Below are positions 1 to 6,449 of a stretch of 8,892 nt of DNA, one piece after another. The notes under the pieces were generated by a model that was not told where the DNA came from, did not search any database, and worked only from the letters and a program-made list of their open reading frames with translations. Source of the stretch: a bacterium. Lineage in GTDB: Bacteria; Thermosulfidibacterota; Thermosulfidibacteria; Thermosulfidibacterales; Thermosulfidibacteraceae. The DNA lies in contig JALVZS010000115.1 of the NCBI GenBank assembly GCA_027022065.1, forward strand, positions 1 to 8,892, given 5' to 3'. Position numbers and translations under genes: made by a program. Within the stretch, counting starts at the first letter, position 1; every line of letters starts with the position of its first letter.

Positions 1-1
1 T

Positions 2-151
2 CTAAAGGAAGCTGCTGAAAACCTGAGCTTGGGAGATCTTGACACTCCTATAGAGTATAAGGGTAAGGATGAGCTTTCCTCTGTGGCTGAATCTTTGGAG
101 AGGATGAGGCAGTCTTTGAAAGCGGCTATTGAAAGGCTGAGAAGGAGATAA
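2..151 (+). CDS. HAMP-domain protein, C-terminal fragment (5' end outside window)
   Basis: The reading frame that ends at the TAA at 149-151 is open to the left edge and gives 49 residues starting [19 protein letters not shown]. This matches the second half of a HAMP linker: the connector with the hydrophobic/Gly-Asp pattern, then the helix AS2 around [21 protein letters not shown] domains normally pass a signal from a membrane-spanning periplasmic sensor to a cytoplasmic output domain. Here the protein stops about 13 residues after the second helix, with a basic tail (ERLRRR), so no kinase, GGDEF or methyl-accepting domain follows. The next gene, a periplasmic binding protein, begins 17 bases downstream on the same strand, so the two are probably co-transcribed. 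The N-terminal sensor part is not visible, so its class remains unknown. Confidence 0.75.
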   Translation, partial: LKEAAENLSLGDLDTPIEYKGKDELSSVAESLERMRQSLKAAIERLRRR

Positions 152-168
152 AGGGAGGGGGTGTTGTT

Positions 169-1299
169 ATGCTTAGAAAGTTGAGTGTCTTCTTCTTTGC
201 TATCTCTTTGATTTTCTCAATTTGTTATGCGAGTTCCATAAAGGTTGGGGCCAGTATAGATCTTACAGGGCCTTTTGGTAAGCTATCTCACTCACTTATA
301 AAGGGTTATTTGTTGGCCTTTAGAGAGGCAAATGAAACGGGGGGGATAAACGGCAAGGGTATAGATTTTGTTTATTACGATGACAGATACGATCCCAAGA
401 TAACGGTTGCAAACCTGAAGACATTGGTTCTTAGGGACAAAGTTGATCTGTTATTTTCTGTTTTTGGTACTCCTGAGACAATAGCTGTGGGAAGGAGGCT
501 TGGATACTATAAAAAAGTGCTTTTCGCTCCCATAACGGGCTTCTCCGTCATATACAACGCTGAGCAGTATCCATGGATTTTCGCTGTTCTTCCCTCCTAT
601 AAGGATGAATCTTCTCAGTTGGCAGAGCTTATTTCCAAAAGACATAAAAGGGTCGCAGTAGTTTACTATCCTAATCTCTGGGGGCTTGATTGTTTTAAAG
701 AAGCGGTAAGGGTATTCAGAAGCAAGGGGGTTTCTGCTGAGAAGTTCCCTGCATTTAAGGTTCCCGATGTGCTAAAGGCGGCAAAGTTTGTGGTTAAGAA
801 TAAGATTGAGGCTGTGTATCTTATAACTCCTCCTGGACTGACCCAGCCTTTCATAAGCTATCTTGTCAGTGCACAATTTTATCCTGCTGTTTACGGAGAG
901 CACTACTCTGGAGTTACTAAAATACTTGACAGATTGGAGGCCAACGGCACCTCTATGAATTTTTCTGAGGTTTATACCACCATGTTTCTGCCTCTGCTCA
1001 AAGACAGTCCTATACTGGGTAAGTACTATTTATCCGCTCTTGAAAAATACGGTGAAGGCGAGAAGCCTTCTTACGAAATGTACTACGGATATTTCTTGGC
1101 AAGGACTTTAGTGCAGGTTTTGAGAAAGGTTGGAGATTTTAAGAGTTCCGAAGACTTAAAGAAAAAGATAGAAAATATAAAGAGATTGGATGTGGGACTT
1201 TCTGAGTACATTGATTACTCTCCTAAGGATCACAAAGGGCTACAGAAGATATACATCTACAAGTGGGTAGGTCAGGGAAAGCTTGAGTTAGTAAAGTAA
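169..1299 (+). CDS. LivK-type periplasmic binding protein (Peripla_BP_6 family)
   Basis: A 376-residue exported ligand-binding protein of the branched-chain amino acid binding protein family (COG0683-like). Residues 1-21 form a signal peptide (MLRK, then a hydrophobic core, with likely cleavage after CYA); the FSIC stretch is a poor lipobox, so a soluble periplasmic protein is more likely than a lipoprotein. The mature N-terminus begins IKVGASIDLTGPFG, followed by KGYLLAFREANETGGINGKGIDFVYYDD, which is the classic first-lobe pattern (split here: KGYLLAFREANE and TGGINGKGIDFVYYDD). The length fits the family. The ATG at 169 is preceded by a purine-rich site (GGGAGGGGG at 153-161). The gene follows a HAMP protein and ends at a terminator, with no LivH/M/G/F genes nearby. 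The ligand cannot be read from the sequence; transport with distant permease genes, or ligand sensing with the HAMP partner, are both possible. Confidence 0.88.
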   Translation: MLRKLSVFFFAISLIFSICYASSIKVGASIDLTGPFGKLSHSLIKGYLLAFREANETGGINGKGIDFVYYDDRYDPKITVANLKTLVLRDKVDLLFSVFGTPETIAVGRRLGYYKKVLFAPITGFSVIYNAEQYPWIFAVLPSYKDESSQLAELISKRHKRVAVVYYPNLWGLDCFKEAVRVFRSKGVSAEKFPAFKVPDVLKAAKFVVKNKIEAVYLITPPGLTQPFISYLVSAQFYPAVYGEHYSGVTKILDRLEANGTSMNFSEVYTTMFLPLLKDSPILGKYYLSALEKYGEGEKPSYEMYYGYFLARTLVQVLRKVGDFKSSEDLKKKIENIKRLDVGLSEYIDYSPKDHKGLQKIYIYKWVGQGKLELVK

Positions 1300-1315
1300 A
1301 GATGCTTTTATTTAG

Positions 1316-1348
1316 GGAAGCACCCTAAGAAGGGTGCTTCCTTTTTTT
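1316..1348 (+). terminator. Intrinsic terminator after the binding-protein gene
   Basis: A perfect 10-bp stem GGAAGCACCC (1316-1325) and GGGTGCTTCC (1332-1341), with loop TAAGAA, is followed by seven T residues (1342-1348). It lies 16 bases after the stop codon of the + strand binding-protein gene. Read on the - strand the hairpin is followed by CTAAATAAAAG, which is not a T tract, so it is a poor terminator for the converging cytochrome operon, although the hairpin could protect that transcript's 3' end. Confidence 0.93.
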
Positions 1349-1359
1349 ATTCTTAATTC

Positions 1360-1983
1360 TTAATGGTGTTCTTCTGGTTCTTCCTCCCATCCTGTTATCA
1401 TTGCCTTAAAGTGGGCAAGGGGAGTGTGTCCTAGGGTTGCAAGGTAAAAGTGAGCTATTATAAAGGACGCAAAGAAGAAGAAGAGCAGTACATGAATGGT
1501 GTCTATGACTTTTATGCCTCCGAAGAAGTTTATGATGCTGGAAAACTTCACTGGGTATAGGAGGAAGAGACCTGTAAGTATTTGTATGGGCAATAGGAGA
1601 AGCATAATGTTGAGGTAGGCAGTTTTCTGGAGAGGATTGAACTTGTTTTCAGGGGTTGGGTGGAAGGGGTTTGGCTTACCGAGGAAAATTTCAAAGCTGT
1701 AAAATTTTATCTGCCTTATGGCTCCGTGGGCCAGCTCTTCTACGGTGGGGAAGTAGGTTTTGATCTTTCCTGTTCCTACATAATAGGCGAACCACAGGAT
1801 GAAGTCCAGAGCAACTATTATCCCCACTATGTTGTGGAATCTTACTGCCTGATCAAGGGGGATAGCCTTTGTGTAATCTGCGAATCTGATAAAGACCCCG
1901 GAGATTACCAGTAAGGTAATGCATGCAGCGTGAATCCAATGCCATATTCTTACGGGTATGGGATGCAAATATATCCTCTTCAT
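1360..1983 (-). CDS. Four-helix membrane cytochrome b (FdnI/HydC/thiosulfate-reductase b-subunit type)
   Basis: A 207-residue diheme-type cytochrome b that should carry electrons between the membrane quinone pool and a periplasmic partner. It begins with [16 protein letters not shown], the signature start of Ni/Fe-hydrogenase, formate dehydrogenase and thiosulfate reductase b subunits. Hydrophobic helices lie at about 18-34, 50-69, 122-143 and 159-182. Candidate heme-ligating histidines are H15/H18 (helix 1), H50 (helix 2), H164 and H178 (helix 4). The C-terminus is acidic (EEEPEEHH). The ATG overlaps the stop of the upstream heptaheme cytochrome gene (ATGA at 1980-1983), and a good AGGAGG lies 8 bases before the start (1992-1997). 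No molybdopterin, iron-sulfur or hydrogenase subunit is encoded in the window, so the partner is most simply the adjacent cytochrome c. The physiological substrate is unknown. Confidence 0.87.
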   Translation of the reverse strand: MKRIYLHPIPVRIWHWIHAACITLLVISGVFIRFADYTKAIPLDQAVRFHNIVGIIVALDFILWFAYYVGTGKIKTYFPTVEELAHGAIRQIKFYSFEIFLGKPNPFHPTPENKFNPLQKTAYLNIMLLLLPIQILTGLFLLYPVKFSSIINFFGGIKVIDTIHVLLFFFFASFIIAHFYLATLGHTPLAHFKAMITGWEEEPEEHH

Positions 1984-3068
1984 TTGTTCTTCCTCCTAAG
2001 AGGTATTGTTAACATGCGAATTGTTCCATGCCCTCCTGCAAAGGCTATTCCACCAAGCACTATAAGTAATCCTATTATGTCTATCACCTTTATCCTAGTT
2101 GCTGAGATGGCGTAAAAGTGTCCTACATGGAAGGAGGTGAGGGCTGCTTTGCTTACAGGATATGTTTCTGCGGTTTTGTCCCCTTTCCCTAAGACCAATT
2201 GTACATTGGAAAGTATGGAAGATTTCTCAGAGTGGCATTTGGAGCACTCTTTAATGGCCTTTTCTTTCGTGATGCTGTGGACTGAGGGATCCATGTCCAC
2301 AACAAGCTCCCCCATAAAAGCGGCGTGAATCCCTTTCTTTTTCAGTATGGCAAGGGCAGTGGCAAGCTCTTCAGTATCAAGTTTGCCGTTTTTGTTTTTG
2401 TCCAGCTTTTCTAGAAAATCTTCGTATGTTGCACCTAAAGCTTCAAGGATCTTTTTGGAGGGTATGACTTCTTCAGTTATGGGATTGTAAAACCTCAGTG
2501 CTACAAATTTAGGGGCTTCAGGGGAATGGCATACGGAGCACTCTACACGGGCAAAATGGAACTCTTTTTGAGGAAGCCAGTTGTGACTTTTTAGAGGATC
2601 GTGACACCTTAGACAGAATTTGTGATCTCTTTCATCTACCGTTAGCGCAGCGCTTCTCTCAGTGTAGTGGTAGCTGTGGCAGTTGAAGCATTCAGGAGCT
2701 TTTGGAGATATGCTTTTTGAGTGCACGCTTTCTTCAACAGATTCCTGCTCACTATCGTGGCAGTCGGAGCAGTTTACCTTTGCTACAGGCACCTTGTGGG
2801 GGACCTCTTTTTCGTAGTTGAGCTTTGTGATGTCTGAGTGGCAGTCGGTGCATGCTATCTCGTTAGTGCCGTGCACAGAGACCTTGAACTTGTCTGGATT
2901 TACATATAGGGACTTCACCTTACCGTTAGGAAGCTCTACGGTGAAATCCGGATCCCCGTGGCAGTCAAGGCATTCGCTGTTCTCAATGGCAAATGCTCCT
3001 AGGGAAAAGAGAAATAAGAAAATCACTCCAAACACAATAAAAGCTAAAGATTTCCCTGAGGCTTTCAT
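1980..3068 (-). CDS. Heptaheme c-type cytochrome with EF-hand loop and C-terminal membrane anchor
   Basis: A 362-residue exported multiheme cytochrome. A signal peptide covers residues 1-27 (cleavage after AFA). Seven CXXCH heme-attachment motifs start at C33, C73, C100, C127, C152, C177 and C275; all 14 cysteines of the protein are in these motifs. Extra histidines (for example H66, H91, H116, H134, H149, H162, H171, H264, H314, H317) could serve as sixth ligands. Between hemes 6 and 7 is a 93-residue Cys-free insert holding the EF-hand loop [12 protein letters not shown] (223-234). A transmembrane helix at about 328-345 is followed by a basic tail (RRKNK), giving a large periplasmic domain anchored at its C-terminus. 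The ATG at 3068 follows AAGGAGGG at a 9-base distance. It is the first gene of a two-gene operon with a cytochrome b, so it probably relays electrons to or from quinones. Relatives include the cytochrome c3/NapC-NrfH-like group, but no specific family name is certain. Confidence 0.88.
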   Translation of the reverse strand: MKASGKSLAFIVFGVIFLFLFSLGAFAIENSECLDCHGDPDFTVELPNGKVKSLYVNPDKFKVSVHGTNEIACTDCHSDITKLNYEKEVPHKVPVAKVNCSDCHDSEQESVEESVHSKSISPKAPECFNCHSYHYTERSAALTVDERDHKFCLRCHDPLKSHNWLPQKEFHFARVECSVCHSPEAPKFVALRFYNPITEEVIPSKKILEALGATYEDFLEKLDKNKNGKLDTEELATALAILKKKGIHAAFMGELVVDMDPSVHSITKEKAIKECSKCHSEKSSILSNVQLVLGKGDKTAETYPVSKAALTSFHVGHFYAISATRIKVIDIIGLLIVLGGIAFAGGHGTIRMLTIPLRRKNK

Positions 3069-3078
3069 TGGAAGTTCC

Positions 3079-3090
3079 CTCCTTAAGGAG
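3079..3090. repeat. 12-bp perfect palindrome overlapping the cytochrome ribosome binding site
   Basis: CTCCTTAAGGAG reads the same on both strands, and its half nearer the gene supplies the - strand Shine-Dalgarno sequence (AAGGAGG, 3078-3084) of the heptaheme cytochrome. Without a loop it is unlikely to fold strongly in RNA; a DNA-binding site or simple chance are alternatives. Confidence 0.35.
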
Positions 3091-3096
3091 TTTGTG

Positions 3097-3129
3097 ATTT
3101 TACTAACATACCAGTGAAATAATAGTCAA
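3097..3129 (-). promoter_or_regulatory. Weak candidate promoter of the cytochrome operon
   Basis: On the - strand a TTGACT (3129-3124) resembles a -35 box. Possible -10 boxes downstream are TATGTT, preceded by TGG as in an extended -10, and TAAAAT (3102-3097), but the spacings (13 and 21) are both poor. Transcription of the cytochrome operon must start somewhere in 3091-3260, opposite the groESL promoter; the exact site is not resolved. Confidence 0.25.
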
Positions 3130-3166
3130 TAGCTTTTTAAAGGCATATCCTTTCTGTTCAGCAGTA

Positions 3167-3199
3167 TTGACATAAAATCTTAGTTGTATATTTATATAT
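3167..3199 (+). promoter_or_regulatory. sigma70-type promoter of groESL
   Basis: A consensus -35 TTGACA (3167-3172) precedes a very AT-rich -10 region (TATATTTATATAT, 3187-3199). The best hexamers there are TTTATA at 18-bp spacing and TATATA at 20-bp spacing, so the exact -10 is uncertain. The CIRCE operator begins about 12 bases further downstream, which places it at or just after the transcription start, as in other HrcA-controlled operons. Confidence 0.65.
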
Positions 3200-3210
3200 C
3201 TCGGTTGGTG

Positions 3211-3237
3211 TTAGCACCCATTGAAAGTGAGTGCTAA
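3211..3237 (+). promoter_or_regulatory. CIRCE operator (HrcA binding site)
   Basis: TTAGCACCC (3211-3219), a 9-base spacer, then GAGTGCTAA (3229-3237). This matches the CIRCE inverted repeat TTAGCACTC-N9-GAGTGCTAA except for one base in the left arm. It sits between the promoter and groES, 24 bases before the start codon, the usual location. From knowledge of the family, HrcA represses groESL here and releases it on heat shock; hrcA itself is not in the window. Confidence 0.96.
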
Positions 3238-3261
3238 TAAAAATAGAAGAGGAGGTGGAGC

Positions 3262-3555
3262 ATGAAGGTCCAGCCGCTCTATGACAGGGTTCTAGTGAAG
3301 CCTTATGAAGAGGAGGAGAAAAGGACAAAGGGAGGAATAATTATCCCTGACACTGCTAAGGAAAAGCCCCAGAGGGGTAAAGTGGTGGCTGTTGGAGAGG
3401 GAAGGCTTTTGGAGAACGGGCAGAGGGTACCTCTTACTGTGAAGGTTGGAGATGAGGTTATCTTCGGTAAGTATGCGGGAACGGAGATAGAGATTGATGA
3501 TGAGAAGTACCTTGTGATGAGGGAAGAGGATATCTACGCCATCATAAAGGAATAA
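3262..3555 (+). CDS. groES: Co-chaperonin GroES (Hsp10)
   Basis: A 97-residue protein of normal GroES length. It starts [20 protein letters not shown], the standard N-terminal beta-strand pattern (PLxDRVLVKP). The mobile loop contains GGIIIPD (24-30), where GGIII corresponds to the GGIVL that docks onto the GroEL apical domain in E. coli. The central [18 protein letters not shown] and the end DIYAIIKE are also typical. Seven GroES subunits cap the GroEL ring and enclose the folding chamber in the cytoplasm. The ATG is preceded by GAGGAGGTGG at 3249-3258. It is first in the CIRCE-controlled operon, with groEL 24 bases downstream. Confidence 0.98.
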   Translation: MKVQPLYDRVLVKPYEEEEKRTKGGIIIPDTAKEKPQRGKVVAVGEGRLLENGQRVPLTVKVGDEVIFGKYAGTEIEIDDEKYLVMREEDIYAIIKE

Positions 3556-3579
3556 AACTTTTGAAGAGGAGGTGAGATC

Positions 3580-5196
3580 ATGGCTGCAAAGGAGTTACTG
3601 TTCAAAGAGGAAGCGAGGGCTAAGATCGCCAGAGGTGTTGATATACTTGCCGAGGCTGTGAAGGTTACACTTGGTCCTAGGGGCAGGAATGTTGTTATAG
3701 AGAAAAAGTTTGGTTCTCCTTTGATCACAAAGGATGGAGTGACTGTTGCCAAAGAGATAGAGCTTGAGGACAAGTTTGAGAATCTGGGTGCCCAGCTTGT
3801 GAAGGAGGTAGCTTCTAAGACCAGCGATGTGGCTGGAGATGGTACTACCACTGCTACTGTGCTTGCTCAGGCCATATTCAAGGAGGGTCTCAAGAGCATA
3901 GCCGCTGGTGCCAATGCTATGAGCTTGAAGAGAGGAATTGATAAGGCCGTTGATAAAGTGGTGGAAGAGCTGAAAAAGATGGCCAGAGAGGTCCAGGACA
4001 AGAACGAAATAGCTCAGGTTGGAGCCATTTCTGCTAACAACGATAAGGAGATAGGTGAGCTTATAGCCGAGGCTATGGAGAAGGTGGGCAAAGACGGTGT
4101 TATAACCGTTGAGGAGGCAAAGGGACTGGAAACCACCTTGGAAGTTGTTGAGGGTATGCAGTTTGATAGAGGGTATCTCTCCCCGTATTTTGTGACCGAT
4201 CCTGATAAGATGGAGTGTGTGCTTGAGGAGCCTTACATCCTGATTCATGAGAAGAAGATCAGCAACTTAAGGGATATGCTGCCTCTGCTTGAGGAAGTGG
4301 CAAGATCTGGTAAGCCTTTGCTTGTGATTGCTGAGGATGTTGAGGGTGAGGCCCTTGCTACACTTGTGGTGAACAAGCTCCGTGGAACTTTGATGGCCTG
4401 TGCTGTGAAGGCTCCTGGATTTGGTGAGAGAAGGAAGGAGATGCTCAAAGATATTGCTATCCTCACTGGTGGTCAGGTGGTGTCTGAGGAGCTTGGCATC
4501 AAGCTTGAGAATGTAAGGCTCCAGGATCTTGGTAGGGCCAAGAAGGTGATTGTAGATAAGGAGCACACCACCATTGTTGGTGGAATGGGTGATCCCAAGC
4601 AGATTGAGGGCAGGATTAAGGAGATAAAGGTCCAGATTGAAAAGACCACTTCTGAATATGACAGGGAGAAGCTTCAGGAAAGGTTGGCCAAGCTGGTTGG
4701 TGGTGTGGCTGTAATTAAGGTGGGTGCTGCTACTGAAACTGAGATGAAGGAGAAGAAGGCCAGGGTTGAGGATGCCCTTAACGCTACCAAGGCCGCTGTG
4801 GAAGAGGGTATAGTGCCTGGTGGTGGTGTGGCGCTTCTTAGGTGTCAGAAGGTGCTTGAGGATCTGAAGCTTGAGGATGAGGATGAGCAGATTGGAGTGA
4901 ACATTGTTAAGAAAGCTTTGGAAGCACCCATGAAGCAGATTGCCAACAATGCTGGGGTTGAGGGATCCATAGTGGTGGAAGAGGTTAAGAAGAGCAGTGA
5001 TCCCAACTACGGATTCAACGCTGCCACCTTGGAATACGGTGATATGTACAAGTTTGGCGTGATTGATCCTGTAAAGGTGGTAAGAAGCGCTCTTCAGAAT
5101 GCTGCAAGTGTTGCGGGGTTGATGCTCACAACTGAGTGCGCCATAACGGAGATTCCTGAGAAGGAGAAGAATACGCCGCCTATGCCTGAGTACTAA
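3580..5196 (+). CDS. groEL: Chaperonin GroEL (Hsp60)
   Basis: A 538-residue ATP-driven folding chaperone that forms double heptamer rings in the cytoplasm. Catalytic and nucleotide-binding residues fall at the same numbers as in E. coli: D52 in [14 protein letters not shown]87 in [12 protein letters not shown] and D398 in [18 protein letters not shown]. The PGGG nucleotide-binding stretch (VPGGGVAL) follows soon after. The apical domain occupies roughly 190-375. The C-terminus ends [13 protein letters not shown] and lacks the GGM repeat tail found in many GroELs, so it is about ten residues shorter than E. coli's 548. AGAGGAGGTGAG upstream of the ATG is nearly the same ribosome binding site as that of groES. 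An intrinsic terminator follows the stop. It is the only chaperonin gene seen here. Confidence 0.99.
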   Translation: MAAKELLFKEEARAKIARGVDILAEAVKVTLGPRGRNVVIEKKFGSPLITKDGVTVAKEIELEDKFENLGAQLVKEVASKTSDVAGDGTTTATVLAQAIFKEGLKSIAAGANAMSLKRGIDKAVDKVVEELKKMAREVQDKNEIAQVGAISANNDKEIGELIAEAMEKVGKDGVITVEEAKGLETTLEVVEGMQFDRGYLSPYFVTDPDKMECVLEEPYILIHEKKISNLRDMLPLLEEVARSGKPLLVIAEDVEGEALATLVVNKLRGTLMACAVKAPGFGERRKEMLKDIAILTGGQVVSEELGIKLENVRLQDLGRAKKVIVDKEHTTIVGGMGDPKQIEGRIKEIKVQIEKTTSEYDREKLQERLAKLVGGVAVIKVGAATETEMKEKKARVEDALNATKAAVEEGIVPGGGVALLRCQKVLEDLKLEDEDEQIGVNIVKKALEAPMKQIANNAGVEGSIVVEEVKKSSDPNYGFNAATLEYGDMYKFGVIDPVKVVRSALQNAASVAGLMLTTECAITEIPEKEKNTPPMPEY

Positions 5197-5201
5197 GAGT
5201 G

Positions 5202-5229
5202 AAAGGGGGGCCGATAAGGCCTCCCTTTT
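5202..5229 (+). terminator. Intrinsic terminator of groESL
   Basis: An 11-bp stem AAAGGGGGGCC (5202-5212) and GGCCTCCCTTT (5218-5228), with one G-U pair and loop GATAA, runs into TTTT (5226-5229) and a further T-rich stretch. It lies 5 bases after the groEL stop codon. On the - strand the G-U pair becomes an A-C mismatch and only three T residues follow, so it would work less well for the converging rpsT operon, which has no other visible terminator. Confidence 0.9.
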
Positions 5230-5243
5230 AACTTTTAATTTTA

Positions 5244-5459
5244 TTAATTGTTGCTTGTTAGATGTAGCTTTACAAAGAAGTCAATGCTTCTATCATAGGT
5301 CTTTTCTGCATCTGGGGTGAAGTAACAGGCGGGTAGCTCTCCCCTTTCTCTGTGATAGGCTATGCATTCACAGCAGTAGCCTTTCTTGGAGCAAGGCTCA
5401 TATGTGCAGTTGCAGACCCTCATATTCTTCTGGAAGTTCTTACAGCCGTTGTGCTTCAT
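5244..5459 (-). CDS. Small Cys-rich protein, DUF6485-like
   Basis: A 71-residue soluble protein with eight cysteines (C6, C16, C18, C23, C29, C30, C32, C45) and H36, including the block [17 protein letters not shown] and then the conserved-looking [13 protein letters not shown] and [10 protein letters not shown] recognise this layout as the uncharacterised family DUF6485, seen in anaerobic bacteria; that assignment is from memory. The cysteine spacing suggests zinc or iron-sulfur binding, but the metal is not known. There is no signal peptide or membrane helix, so it should be cytoplasmic. Its ATG overlaps the stop of rpsT (ATGA at 5456-5459), and a GGAGG lies 13 bases upstream, which predicts co-transcription and translational coupling with the ribosomal protein gene. 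Function unknown. Confidence 0.82.
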   Translation of the reverse strand: MKHNGCKNFQKNMRVCNCTYEPCSKKGYCCECIAYHRERGELPACYFTPDAEKTYDRSIDFFVKLHLTSNN

Positions 5460-5749
5460 TGCTGTGCTGTTGCCTCCAGTGTTGCTAGGTATTTGTTAAC
5501 CTTTGCCATTAGGCGGGATTTCTTACGGGCAGCCTCGTTTTTGTGAAACACACCTTTGGACGCTGCTTTGTCTATGGCCTTTTGTGCTATTCTGACCTTT
5601 GCCATCAGGCTTTCCCTGTCTTCTCTTGCCTCTATCGCTGCTAGAACCTTCTTTATGCATGTTTTTACATAGCTTCTTATGGCCTTGTTGCGGAGTCTCC
5701 TCTTTTCTGCCTGTCTCATCCTCTTCTTTGCAGACTTAAGATTAGGCAA
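5456..5749 (-). CDS. rpsT: 30S ribosomal protein S20 (TTG start)
   Basis: S20 binds 16S rRNA early in 30S assembly. Read from a TTG at 5749 the protein has 97 residues and begins (M)[18 protein letters not shown], matching the universal S20 N-terminus; the basic, helical remainder ([31 protein letters not shown]) is also typical. An in-frame ATG at 5812 would add 21 residues (beginning [11 protein letters not shown]) unknown in S20, and it overlaps the likely -35 box. GGGAGGG lies 8-9 bases before the TTG, which supports that start. E. coli rpsT also uses UUG, where it takes part in autogenous control; a similar role here is inference. The gene overlaps the downstream Cys-rich gene by ATGA and is convergent with groEL. 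Confidence 0.96.
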   Translation of the reverse strand: MPNLKSAKKRMRQAEKRRLRNKAIRSYVKTCIKKVLAAIEAREDRESLMAKVRIAQKAIDKAASKGVFHKNEAARKKSRLMAKVNKYLATLEATAQQ

Positions 5750-5782
5750 CGCACTTCCCTCCCTTCTATTTTTTGTGAGCCA

Positions 5783-5812
5783 ATGAATGCCACACTTGCC
5801 TTGAGGTGTCAA
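5783..5812 (-). promoter_or_regulatory. Candidate rpsT promoter
   Basis: A consensus -35 TTGACA (5812-5807, - strand) is preceded by an AT-rich, UP-element-like stretch. The -10 at 18-bp spacing is ATTCAT (5788-5783), only three of six consensus bases, so the -10 is weak. Transcription from here would begin near 5776, giving a leader of about 26 bases that contains the rpsT ribosome binding site. Confidence 0.5.
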
Positions 5813-5825
5813 TATATTTTATAGC
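5796..5825 (+). promoter_or_regulatory. Candidate promoter of the ybbR-glmM-pdxJ-pgpA operon
   Basis: TTGCCT (5796-5801) followed at 18 bp by TATAGC (5820-5825) is a moderate match to a sigma70 promoter; a TATATT at 5813-5818 is an alternative -10. Either would start transcription at about 5825-5832, at or after the ATG at 5829. The site overlaps the divergent rpsT promoter. Confidence 0.4.
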
Positions 5826-5828
5826 TTT

Positions 5829-6449
5829 ATGAGACTCTCTCGGAGGTGCCCCATTAAGGGTCTTTGGGAGAAGATACTGGCTCTTTTTATAGGATTCCTT
5901 CTCTGGAACTATGTTGTTTCTCAAGGATATATAGAGGTTACCTATCTTGCACCTGTGGAGTTTAGAAACCTATCGTCCGAATATGAGATAAAGGGGGCAC
6001 CTGATTCTGTTAAGGTTAAGGTTAGGGGAGCTCCTTGGGTTATTAAGAGGATCATGCCTGGTGAGATCAAGGTTGTGGTGGATATGAAGGGGGTGAGGAT
6101 TAAGAGAAAGATGATAATCTACTTTGACAACGTGGAGGTTCCCACGGGGGTTGAGGTCGTTTCTGTTAAGCCTGAGTATGCAAGGGTGTATGTTGTAAGG
6201 ATTGTGAAGAAGAAGGTGCCGGTTGTGGTGAAGTGGAGGAGGTCCCCATCCTTTAAATGGAAGGTGTCGCCTAGTGAGGTTACCGTAATGGGGGAGGATA
6301 GGCTTGTTTCAAGGATAAACTATGTAAGTACGAAGCCTGTGGATCCCGATATTTTAGCTAACAGCACTTCTATAGATGTCTATCTTAAGGTTCCCTATCC
6401 AGAGGTGAAACTGGACACGCAAAAGGTTAGGTTGGAGGTGGTGAGGTGA
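5829..6449 (+). CDS. YbbR-domain membrane protein (CdaR-like); start uncertain
   Basis: A 206-residue protein (from the ATG) with an N-terminal membrane anchor at about 14-31 ([19 protein letters not shown]), then extracytoplasmic beta-rich YbbR repeats, about 37-123 and 127-205. The first has [19 protein letters not shown] and [13 protein letters not shown], typical of YbbR domains. In Firmicutes YbbR (CdaR) modulates the diadenylate cyclase CdaA and is encoded with glmM; here glmM follows with a GTGA overlap, but cdaA is absent. The ATG at 5829 has no Shine-Dalgarno sequence, and no GTG or TTG lies in frame between it and the stop at 5802-5804. A strong GGAGGTG (5842-5848) precedes an in-frame ATT at 5853, leaving six residues before KILAL. 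Either start keeps the anchor. Most YbbR proteins carry more domains, so this is a short version. Confidence 0.85.
   Translation: MRLSRRCPIKGLWEKILALFIGFLLWNYVVSQGYIEVTYLAPVEFRNLSSEYEIKGAPDSVKVKVRGAPWVIKRIMPGEIKVVVDMKGVRIKRKMIIYFDNVEVPTGVEVVSVKPEYARVYVVRIVKKKVPVVVKWRRSPSFKWKVSPSEVTVMGEDRLVSRINYVSTKPVDPDILANSTSIDVYLKVPYPEVKLDTQKVRLEVVR

Noticed and set aside
1660-1914. 84-codon open frame on the + strand opposite cytochrome b
   Set aside because: It is antisense to a well-supported membrane protein gene and has no credible family resemblance.
2818-3117. 99-codon open frame on the + strand opposite the heptaheme cytochrome and its leader
   Set aside because: It is antisense to a clearly coding multiheme gene with signal peptide and CXXCH motifs, and the translated product resembles no known protein.
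3595-4248. 217-codon open frame antisense to groEL on the - strand
   Set aside because: It lies wholly opposite the conserved groEL frame, shows no recognisable domain, and is explained by the codon composition of groEL.
5750-5812. N-terminal extension of S20 from an upstream ATG
   Set aside because: The added 21 residues do not fit the S20 family, the ATG lies in the likely promoter, and the TTG at 5749 has the ribosome binding site.
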